Of a stretch of DNA of 64,000 nucleotides, positions 1 through 12,300 are shown one piece after another. Origin of the DNA: Amphiura filiformis (taxonomy: Eukaryota; Echinodermata; Ophiuroidea; Amphilepidida; Amphiuridae); the NCBI RefSeq assembly GCF_039555335.1, contig NC_092640.1, positions 44,666,099 to 44,730,098 of the forward strand, in the 5' to 3' direction. A program made the translations under genes and the position numbers. Position 1 is the first letter of the stretch, and every line of letters begins with the position of its first letter. The notes under the pieces are model-generated. The model was not told the DNA's origin. It worked only from the letters and a program-made list of their open reading frames with translations, and did no database searches.

Positions 1-74
1 AATTCACCATGCCCTTTTAATGTCATTGCTCAAAATTGGTAGTAATCTATCAGATACCTCGTTTCTGCACACAG

Positions 75-317
75 ATATCGATGAATGTCTAGGAGCAAAT
101 GACTGCCATGAAATGGCAACCTGCAGGAATCTAGATGGCTCCTATGAGTGCAACTGCAATGCAGGATGGGAAGGGGATGGCACTGAGTGCTCTGATGTCA
201 ACGAGTGTGATTCAGGAGCAGCAGAATGTGACTCTAGAGCTGATTGTACTAATACAGAGGGCAGCTATACATGTAGCTGTCAAGATATGTTTATGGGAGA
301 TGGAGAAACCTGCACAG
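75..317 (+). CDS. Exon with two calcium-binding EGF modules (block 1, exon a)
   Basis: It starts after acacag with the split Asp of DIDEC and ends in phase 1 before gtaagt. There are 81 codons with 12 cysteines in two EGF modules ([11 protein letters not shown] and [12 protein letters not shown]). Nearly the same exon recurs at 19550-19792, also 243 bases long. Confidence 0.9.
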
Positions 318-3300
318 GTAAGTGTGTACTAGTTGAAAATGGAAAATAGCAGAAAGGGGGGAACAGAGGTGGAATTTTAAGAGAAGTATATTGTGCCTGG
401 ATCTAAAGCTACGTTTTGGATGCAGCTCCTATCAACTCACTTTTAAACTATACATCTAGCAAATCAACAACATCACAAAGGCATGATGGAAAATCTATAT
501 AAAGTTACCACACTGGTATTTTTTGAAGTTTTTCTAACCAAAAACTTCATGCCATATAGATGAGTTGACCTATGATGGACGTCACATGTTTACATTCAGA
601 CCGCCCTCTGTTGTTTCAAGCCAGGCAAAATAACATAGGAGTGTCTATGACAGACCACATAAATCTCGTCAAAACTCAATTTTTAAAAGCCTTTGAAGAT
701 TTGTGTGATATTATGTATATAGCTTGATGCATTTGTGTGATATTATGTATATAGCTTGATGCATTTGTATGATATTATGTATATAGCTTGATGCATTTGT
801 AAACAAGTTTGATAACATTTTTAGCATTATTTGCTTTGATACCAAAGTTAATGAATATAAATCAAATTCTTCCATGTAAACTATAGTGTTTTTTGCCTGG
901 TAGTTTTGATCTCAGACCAACAGAGGGCGTATCAAATGTAAACGCATGTCAACTCATCTATACTTTGTGTTATGTATGGCTTTTAGGCAATTCATTTGAT
1001 TTTAGTCAATCTTGTAATTTATGAAATATCAAGTGATTGTTCAGTGATCCCTTATTAGTTAAACCTGTCATAGGGTATTTTTGAGAAAATTGGCAAAAAA
1101 ACAAAAACAAGGAAAAGACACTTGAAGCCCCATTCAAATACATATAGCTAATTTCTCTACTTAAGTATAGATTTTACAGTTTCATGTAAAATGTTCTATT
1201 TTGTCTTTGACACACGTCTCTCTGAATCTGAAGAGTTACTGCATAACACTCCTAGTGGAGTCAGGCAGCAGGATAGTTCATTAATAAAAAGTATCGAAGC
1301 AACATCGACGGTCATGAGTCCCAAGATCGAACAAATTTGACTTTTGTTACTATGTGATAATATGTTACAATAATACAATACAATAAACGGAATTTAGATA
1401 GCGCCTTAGCATAAGTATGAACAAAGCGCTTTACAATGATCTTAAAAGTACAACTTACACTACATCTTAGGCTACAATAAAATGTACCACTTAATTAAAA
1501 ATAAAAAACTTAGTTTGGAAACAAATGGGTTTTCAGATTAGATTTAAAAGTGGCCAGACTAGGTGAAGTACGAAGTTTTACAGGTAATTGGTTCCAGAGA
1601 GCTGGCACAGAATTGCAGAAGGCATTATCCCCATATGTTGTGTGAGTTCTATTACTTTCAAGCAGACTGCCATCAGCATGTGATCGTAGTAACATACCAT
1701 CAGAAAATGTGTGAGATTTTAGGAGATTTTGTTATTAGCGATTCCTTTGTATTCCTTTTATAAACAAAGGGAGATGTTACAATATATAATATATTATTAG
1801 CGATAACACCCAACAATTGTGTCGCCAGGTTATGTGTATCAATAAACACCCAAGGCTAATTGGATACCAAAATGTCGGACTACAGTACAAACCACGTCTG
1901 CCATAGCTCATGATTTACTGATAGATATGCAGAAAAGAATATCGTTACATGCCTATTATGATTTCTTGTTTCAGATATTAATGAATGCGAGACACAAACT
2001 GATGACTGTGAACAAGTGTGTATGAATACAGAGCCTGGATATGAGTGTGGCTGCAATGATGGATTTGAACTAAGTGATGACACAACATGTGATGGTAAGT
2101 ACCATATATCAGGCAGCAAATGTTGTATTGTAATAAAAACCTTGTTTATTCTGTGAGTGGTGTATCCTTAGATCGACTACAACTGCTGTGTTTAAGACCT
2201 TCATATCTAAATGGGAAAGTATATTTTGAAAAAAGCTGTTAATGACATATTCTAGCCTTATCTTTCTTCCTATGCAGTTCAACAAGATCGAGCATGTGTT
2301 GATGCTACCATTACCTGTGGACCATATGGCCAATGTGTACGCAGTAGTGATGGTACTACTGATGAGTGTGTATGCAATCAAGGAGCAGAACTCAGTGGAA
2401 CATCATGTAATGGTAAGATGCACACATGCATGCATGTCCTGATGCATGCACCACCATTAAACACTTGCACATATTCCTACATGTAAGCACTCCTAAAACG
2501 AGGATATGAAATTTTCACATTGTGGGATGTGAAACTCATTCCCTAAGTCATTTGCCATACGTTGCATGGACATGGCTTCACACACATAAAGTTACACTAT
2601 CTAATCATGGCATATTTTGTAGAGTGCCTTACCTGCAAGTTCTGGGGATTTCGTACCAATTGGAACTACAAACTTATGTTTGCAAATATAAACTACAGAA
2701 CAACATCTTAAGACTAAATACAGTGAAAATAACAATAAGTGAGTAAAAATTGTTCATGAGAACACAGAAATAAATATGAGTAGTCACACTAACCATATCC
2801 CTGCACTAACACTGGTGCCTGTTGTCATATTTTTGACTGATGTCAGACTTTCAAATTGTCACAGACAAACAAAAAGACATGGATATGCTTTTACCTTGCA
2901 CAGCACATACATTTACTGTCTGTATTATAGCTTATTATGGTGATGTTTACCAAGCAAAATAATTCTTGTTTTCCTTGTCTTTAAGATATTGATGAGTGTG
3001 CAGCTGATGTTACCAATGTTTGCGATGGAACATGCACCAATGATGGCCTTGGGTATAGCTGTAGCTGTGCAGATGGCTATGAACTAGATAATGATCGCAG
3101 AACTTGTATAGGTGAGTATATGGGTGTGTAGATAAACAGACTCACACCAATGAGGAACTAGGATATAGCTGTAGCTGTGAAGATGGCTATGAACTAGATA
3201 ATTATCAGAGAACTTGTAGAGGTGAGTATAATAGGTGTGTAGATAAACAGACTCACACCAATGAGGAACTAGGATATAGCTGTAGCTGTGAAGATGGCTA

Positions 3301-6300
3301 TGAACTAGATAATTATCAGAGAACTTGTAGAGGTGAGTATAATAGGTGTGTAGATAAACAGACTCACACCAATGAGGAACTAGGATATAGCTGTAGCTGT
3401 GAAGATGGCTATGAACTAGATAATTATCAGAGAACTTGTATAGGTGAGTATATGGGTGTGTAGATAAACAGACTCACACCAATGAGGAACTAGGATATAG
3501 CTGTAGCTGTGAAGATGGCTATGAACTAGATAATTATCAGAGAACTTGTAGAGGTGAGTATAATAGGTGTGTAGATAAACAGACTCACACCAATGAGGAA
3601 CTAGGATATATCTGTAGCTGTGATGATGGCTATGGACTAGAAAATGATGAGAGAACTTGTAAAGGTGAGTATTATATGGGTGTGTGTAGAAAGACATGCA
3701 CCCAGCACCAATGAGGAAGCTGGGTGTAGGTGTAGCTGTGATGATGGTTGTGAACTAGATAATGATCCGAGAACTTCTATGGGTGATTATATGGGTGTGT
3801 AGGTATGCAGAACCAGGGTATAACTGTAGCTGTGAAGCTGTCAATGATAATGATCAGAGAACTTCTAAAAGGTGAGTGTATGTAAGTAGAAGACGGATGG
3901 ACAGCCAGAAAATAGTGATCATAACATTCTTGTAACATATATAGGACTGGGTCCAGTTCCTCACATCCTCAGTGGCAGTTAAGATTGGATTTAAGCACTT
4001 CCTTTCTCTTGACCCAAAGGCTGACAGTAAAATTGTTAACTTGATTGTTGGGAGTGGCCTTCTTTTCCTTGTTCTTTGTCATCAAATCTGTTTCTCACTT
4101 CTCTTTCCATACAGGCCAGCATGCTTATGTAGGCTTTTTAGCTGGGAAGCGGCCTTCAAGCGTGCAGGACTGGTGGATTTTGTAATGTCGGAGAGGGCCT
4201 GTCATGGTCCCCGCGGCACTGAACAGTGAACAAGTGCCAGCAGCATTAAGTGCTAACATGGGGGGTCAAGGAATCAGGACTTAATACTTTCTATGACTGG
4301 AGCTTCCAAGTACTTTTCCTTCCCATTGGTAACTTTGTAACCCACTTTGCCATTTTTCTCCCACCATCCAGACATTGATGAATGCAGCCTGACAAATGAT
4401 TGCCATACAGCAGCATCATGTACCAACACAGATGGGTCACATACATGTACTTGTGATACAGGCTACACAGAAGATGGGACTGTCTGTACAAGTAAGAAAT
4501 CAATAAGAGTGTCCGGGGTGTGTGCTGGGGTTGGAAGTGTGTAGGGGTGAGTTTGTAATACATGTGCATGCAATTAGGACATTGGTCCATTCATTATTTC
4601 ATGGAACTGGTGAATCACCAGTATTTATTGTAATAAATAGGTCCCTGTATCACCAGTGGTGATACAGGGACCTATTTATTACAATGATAGATGGATTAAG
4701 TTGTCGCTGGGCAGAAAAAACCTATGTAAATTTTCACTGTTGCTCATTTGGCAAAACAGGGAATGGTCAAAATGTCAAATATGAAAGTATTTTCATTTCA
4801 CATTAGACATCAAACAACATCTTTGAAAGTGTCCCCTGCAAACTGACAATACCTTCAAATTTGACATTTGTAGTGTTCCTTGTTTTGCCAAATGAGTATA
4901 ATAGGGACAATTTACATAGAAGGATTTTCCCGCCCAGTGAAGTAATGCGACCTCTATAATAGAGGGTGAAAAATACATTAGTAGACAGAAGGGATACATG
5001 TAGCTAACATCACCTGTGGCAAGAATCAGATTTGAATAGTGGATGCTGATATTGGATCATGGGCATCGCCATTGGACAATAATAATGATGCCATGGGGGA
5101 AGCTACATAAAAATTATGCATATTGCTATATAAAGACTTAGTCAAAATGATGTCACATAAAAACATGGTGGACCAGCCTCATAATAATTAATTACACAAA
5201 ATACTGCTACCATCAGCATAGGCGGCTATGAAGACTCACACATATTGATATTGAAGATTTATGTTCCAAGTGTCCTCCGATCGATATGTGAAGTTACCTC
5301 TCTCTCCCTTGCACCACATACTCTTCATTCATCCATGATTAAGAATAACAATGCAGTAAGAAAACTTGTCAAACTTGTTGTTTCATATCCTCAGATATTA
5401 ATGAGTGTACTACAGACCCATGTGCAGAGAATGCAGAATGCACTGACACCCCTGGATCATATCAATGTGTCTGTATTACTGGTTTCCAAGGAGATGGGTA
5501 CAACATCTGTGATGACATCAATGAGTGTAATATTGCTGGCTGTGATGTGCAGGCTGTATGTAGTAACACAGATGGATCATATCAGTGTGAATGTAATCAG
5601 GGTTATTTTGGAGATGGTGCAACATGTGAAGGTATGTAGGTTGTAACAAAAATACAGATCTCAATGAACTAAAATTAGTGTGTTCAGAGAGCATTATTTA
5701 AGGAATTCTATCTATTACTATAATATCTGTTGCTGCACAACCCTTCATGATAGTCAGTCAGGGTTGGCATTTTACTGGAATGTACCTGGGAGCATTCAGC
5801 ATTGTGGCAGCGATACAGGCTCTGCCTCGCAATTTGTGCACTAGCAGTGCCATCGTGTTATGCACTTGGGCAAGGTGCTTTACCTCACTTGCCTCTCTCT
5901 ACCAAGGGGTAAAATGGGGAGCTGTTATGAATATTGCCCATTTGAGCACCCAAAAGGTATGAGCATGCATTGGACACGGTATGGCTGCTGACATAATTTT
6001 AACAACAACAGTATAAATGTCAAGTGTTTTGATACACATAAAACTAGGCACTGTATAAGTGTCAATATTTAGTTTCATTTATTTATCCAGTCTGGTGGGA
6101 AAGAAGCTGAAATACTGCATGAAATAGCATGAAGTGAAAATAAAGTCAGCTAAATAAGCCCATTACATTTTGTATACCCTTCTCAACAATCAACATAAAA
6201 GACTGTAAAAAAGTAGCAAACAGGATATTAAATCAGTCTGTAATTATCCAAGTGCAACTTGTTTGTTTCAAATCTGATTTTCACTAAGCTATAGTTGAAA

Positions 6301-9300
6301 TTTAACTCCCGGTATAAGTCTATAGTAACATGTAATACAAGATATTTTCTTTTCCTGGATCCAGATATCAATGAATGCACAAGCTTCATCAACCCTGACA
6401 ACTGTCCAGCAAACTCCCTATGTATCAACATTGCTGGGTCATTCAGGTGTATGTGTAATATGGGCTATGAGGAGTCTACAGTTGCCAATGAGGAGTTCAT
6501 GTGTCTAGGTAAGTGCTACAAACTCCCTATGTATCAATATTGCAAGGTTATTCAGGTGTATGTGTAACACAGGCTATGAGCAGTCTACACTGGTTGCCAA
6601 TGAGGAGTTCATGTCTAGGTAAGTGATACAAACTCTTTATGTGTTAACAATGCAGGATCAGACAGGTGTATGTATGTTCCGAGATGGCACTTTTTGATCT
6701 GTATATATATAAAATATTGAACTATTATTACCTACTTCCAGTAGGTTTCTTTCCAAGTGGAAAGCGAAAATATTAAAATTTGATTAGGATCCCTATGTCC
6801 GAGAAGGTCCAGTTACCCCGGGTAAACTAAATCCGAGTAGGCATATTGCTTGCCAAAGGCAAGCATGGCTCGCAAATTGAGCCTAGCTACTTATGCCAAT
6901 GTTGAGCAAGTAAGACCACTGTCTAGAAAAGCCACCATAGCTTGCAAAGCGAGTTTAGAAGTAAAGACCACTATCTGCTCTCAATGGAAGCCAAGTTGAA
7001 GTAAGACCAATATCCAGAAAGCTCACTCACTGAGCTTTCTTTTGCCAGAATCAGAGAGGATATGTCATGGTTTTTCATCTCAGTTGTTATTCTTTTCTAT
7101 TGGTTGGAAAATTTAAGGTCGGCTATGGAGCCAAGCTACAATTCCTATAAGATATATGCAATTTTATCAGTGTAATATACATGATATATCTATGTTTCAG
7201 ATGTCAATGAATGTGAGGAAATGTTTGATAACTGCCATGTGTATGCTGCCTGTACTAACACTGATGGAGGGTTCACATGTGAATGCAACAGTGGTTTTGA
7301 AGGGGATGGAATCACCTGTGCAGGTATGTAATAGAGTTTGATAACTGTCATATGAATGTACAAACATAGATTGGAGTATCACCTGTGAATGCAATAATGA
7401 GCAATACTGCTTTTAAAGGGGATGGGGCACCTGTACAGGTATATAACATGTTAGGAGAAGAGCAAGGGTGTAGCCAGCCTACGTAGTGTGTGTGTAGGGG
7501 AGGGGGGGGGGGTAACATCAAATGTTCATCACCACTGACAGTGTGCAGTGTGAATAGAGCATCAATGTAGTAGCTATATCTGTAACATCTCCTTCACATG
7601 TATGTTAAAATTACCTAGGGTAGTCATGTCATCAATAGTGTTGTGCCAAATTTTGTATTCCGATAGGCCTATCTATGACTTGTTCTGATCCACATGTGTT
7701 TTGGTGATTCCCTGTATCTTTCAGATATCAACGAGTGTGCAACAAGTATTCCATGTTCCACATCAAACTATGAGAAGTGCGAGAACCGAATTGGTGAATA
7801 TAGATGTACTTGTCAGACGAACTTCTACAGACAGGGAAGCAGTCAAACTTGCCAAGGTTAGTTATCACACAAGTATTCCATGTTCCACATCAAGCTATGA
7901 GAAGTGTGAGAACCAGGTTGGTGAATATAGATGTACCTGTCAGACAAACTACTATAGACAGGGAAGCAGTCAAACTTGTCAAGGTTAGTTATCACACAAG
8001 TATTCCATGTTCCACAGCAAGCTGTGAGAAACGTATTGGTGAATATAGATGTACCTGTCAGACAAACTAAACACAGCCAAATTAAAAAGTCGCCACTAGT
8101 TCCATCCCCATTTAATCAGAGTCTGATGACTTTATGGCAAAATAATTTATATAATAATTTTCTATACACTTTCCTTCGAAGGTTGATACCAAATTTGATA
8201 TCAAAAGTTTAATCATTGTGAGCATGGGAACAGTTATTTGGAAATTCGTGCAATTTTAAAAATGACATAGGGAGTTGTATCACGCGGCGGAGCTAGCGTG
8301 AGTGCCAAGAATTACGTCACCTGAATAGGCCGGCAGGTTTACACATCTACACGCAACTGAGAGGTCTAATTTCATTGCCATTAAAGGTTTACCCATGCAT
8401 GTCAAAATGCAAATCAAATACCCCGCTCTTTTAATTGTTTCAGGCCACACAATAAGCTGATACCATGCATTGGCTTTTGCGTGGTCAATTTGTAATTTGT
8501 CATTTTTAAAATTGCACCAATTTCCAAACAACGGTTCCTATGCTCAAAATGATTAAACTTTTGATATCAAATTTGGTATCAACCTTCGAAGGAAAGTGTA
8601 TAGAAAATCAAATAAACTCATCAGACTCTGATTCAATGGGGATGGAACTAGTGGCGACTTTTTAATTTGGCTGTGTTTACTATAGATAGGGAAGCAGTCA
8701 AACTTGTCAAGGTTATCACACAAGTATTCCATGTTCCACAGCAAGCTATGAGAAGTGTGAGAACCGGATTGGTGAATATAGATGTACCTGTCAGACAAAC
8801 TACTATAGACAGGGAAGCAGACAAACTTGTCAAGGTTAGTTATCACACAAGTATTCCATGTTCCACATCAAGCTATGAGAAGTGTGAGAACCAGGTTGGT
8901 GAATATAGATGTACCTGTCAGACAAACTACTATAGACAGGGAAGCAGACAAACTTGTCAAGGTTAGTTATCACACAAGTATTCCATGTTCCACATCAAGC
9001 TATGAGAAGTGTGAGAACCAGGTTGGTGAATATAGATGTACCTGTCAGACAAACTACTATAGACAGGGAAGCAGACAAACTTGTCAAGGTTAGTTATCAC
9101 ACAAGTATTCCATGTTCCACATCAAGCTATGAGAAGTGTGAGAACCAGGTTGGTGAATATAGATGTACCTGTCAGACAAACTACTATAGACAGGGAAGCA
9201 GACAAACTTGTCAAGGTTAGTTATCACACAAGTATCCCATGTTCCACATCAAGCTATGAGAAGTGTGAGAACCAGGTTGGTGAATATAGATGTACCTGTA

Positions 9301-12300
9301 ACAACTAGGGTAGTCAAAATGATTATTATCAGAATCATGTTGTTGAAATATTTTATAGAAATGCATTAGTAAATCTTTAGTTCAGTTACCATCAGATAAA
9401 TATTGCTCAAAGACAGTTTCCTTCTTTTTGCCTGTGAATAATGGCCACTTCCTGATATTGTAGGTTTAGCAGAAACTTCATCATCCATAGGATTTATCTG
9501 GTGAACTTGATCAGAATGAATCCAAAATTTGTTGCCAATGTTTGACTTTATTTCAACTTAAATGATGGAAGTGTTGTTTGAATAATCTACACTAATATAA
9601 TATAAAGATACCGGGTGTCCCAAAAGTCCCTTAACATTGTGAATTTGCCATAACTTGCTGTGGGTTAATAGTGTTGTTACAAAAATTGCACAGTATGTAG
9701 ATAATTTTTTTAGAAATGTTATGATACCAAACATGCCTATGTGGTCATGACCCTTTGGCATGAAATTAATGGATATCTACCGTACCGTAAAACCCACTTT
9801 TATAAACGCAAAATGTGTTATCATTTTAAAATCTGTTTTGTTTAATTTGGCTTTGTTTGTTTGATTGTTTGTTTGTTTATTTTCAATGCGTAATCTTCAT
9901 TTTCTGTTTTATCTGGGTTTTATCTGGAAACTGCTTAAGATCTTTTCTGAGGATTCGATGAACAGTTGTACGCTGTACGTTGTTCTCCATTGAAAGTCGA
10001 CTTACTGATCGCCTTGGGCTTTTCGCCACCGCTCTTCGTATGACATCAATGTTTGTAGCCGATCTTCCTGTTCTTCCACGTCCTGCCCTAAGTAGATCAT
10101 GAACAGATCCAGTTGATAGGAATTTCAGCACTAGTTGTTGGATTGTATTTCGGCTGGGTAGTGCATAATTTACATTAAAATGTTCCTTAAACATTGCTTC
10201 AGTGACTTTGTCCGACTTTGTATCGGCAAAGAACCATACGACCTGAATCCGTTGATCTATAGGAAATTCATCTTCACTTCAACTGTTCTAAAGTAAAGTT
10301 TAATATTGTCAATATATCCTAATTATAATCTTAAACAGCAGTCACGCTTTAAGCTAAGCTGTGTAATCCATGAATGTTCATACCTAAATGTAGCATGTGC
10401 AGTGGGTGAACCAACTTGGGGAAGCACATCATTTCATGTTCTTGAACAAAGAACACATGAGCTTGCTTTTGTGGGTTTGATACACACATATGTACAGTCG
10501 CACAGTAAGGTCAATGGGTCATCAATAATGCTGTTTTTGGTGTCAGAATAATTCTAAAAGATCAATCTATGTGAATATGTTCTCCATTTTGGTATGAAGT
10601 AGGAAATATTTGAGATATGGCCAATTCACAATGTTAAGTTACTTTTGGGACACGCTGTATTTATGTTTTTATTTTAGCTTCATTAACTCGTTCATTGGTA
10701 GCAGTGTTCAACTTGGTGAAGGGTTTCAATCCTGTGTGGTTATTTGACACTGTCAACACACAGGCAAATAGAGATGCATTGACGGAAGATGTAAGTATGC
10801 ATGGTATAGTGATCCAAAGGTTACAGGTTCAATTCCAGGATGGAAGTAATATTCAACTTGGTGAAGGGTTTTAATCAATTGAATATATGAATACAAAAGC
10901 CACCCAAGTCCATACTTAGGCCAAATTGAGTTAAGCATGGGAAAGTGTTGCAATACATAGGCCTGTCATATGTATCAAAGAACAACTCAAATTCATCCTG
11001 TGTGTCTATTGAGCATGTGAAAAATAGCATGTATGAAAGAATCAACCCAGGTCCATGATTTGAGTCTTGTAACACATTGATTGAAATCCAGTATGTATAA
11101 AAGTCCACTTGTAATATCTTCATTGCTGGAGAGTGACTTTTGAAAAAAAAATGGGTTTAATCAAGGAAAGTGTGTGGTTTATATTACATGGCAGAATGCT
11201 TATCAGCATTATACATAACTGTGTGCTTTATTTTGTTTTATCTTACTAGTGGTAATCTCATTCCAACATTATTGTCTTTGTATATGATTCAAAAAACCAC
11301 CCAAGTCCAGAATTTAAAATGAACCCCACAAAGTCCCTGAAATGCTAATCGTCATATCCAATACAGTTTAACCCACCCATTTGCACGTACAACTTACCAT
11401 ATTGACCAGGTAAATCTAACTGAAGGAATTAAAATGATACACAGGTTTTTTTCTCAAAATCACTTCCCATGGACTTGGGTGGGTTTTGGATTCATGTATT
11501 CAATTGTTTAATTATGTTAACACAGAGGCAAATAGAGATGCATGGTATGGTGATCTGAAGTTACAGGTTCAATTCCTGAAGGGCACTAAAAATGCAAGTA
11601 GTATTTTGAACATCATGCTAGGTTTCAACTCTGTTGTGATGTTTGACTATGTCAACACAGAAGCATAATGATGTGGTTAAAGACCCATTCAGTGATCCCA
11701 GCGCAAGTGTGAAAAAAATAAAATTGTTTATAAATTGCTTAAAAGTGAAGGAAAAGTCATTCAAATTGTCATTTAGTATTTTTGAAATGACAAATTTGGC
11801 ACAAAAGAAGAGAACAGCAGTACTGACGAAGTTGAAGCCCCATTCAAATACATGTAGCTAATTTAGATACTGTCAGTATCTAAATTACAGATTCGTGTAA
11901 AATGTCTTATTTTGTCTTAAATACACGGCTTTCGGCTGAACCACTTGCAGGCTATGTTAGCACATCTATGACAATGACAAAAGTACCAAAATCTGAATTT
12001 TAATGATTTTTACGATCGTCCGGATGAGCAAATCACTGAATGGGCCTTTAACTATGTATGACTTGAAAATATACCCGATCACACAACTCAATGTTGTTCT
12101 TAAGCAGTTAGTCGCTAAGGTCAGAGCTTCTGTATATTACACATAAATGTAGATATTTATATAGCGCTTTATGCCGTAAACAGCCTCAAAGCGCTTTACA
12201 TTTATTCCGCTGTCATTATAATATGTTGGAACCACATTTGCAGCCTACAAGTGGCGCAGGGTCCATCAGTACAATGACTGTGACTACCCCTAACAGCTTC

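Noticed and set aside
3112-3871. CRISPR-like array
   Set aside because: The units have no spacers and are copies of an EGF exon in an animal gene.
3972-4229. Short open frame as a gene
   Set aside because: No domain, no splice context and it lies in the intron between two EGF exons.
7804-9308. Overlapping open frames of 75-99 codons in the 127-bp array as separate genes
   Set aside because: They are frame-shifted copies of half of one EGF exon, lack acceptors and the first cysteines, and repeat the same peptide in different frames.
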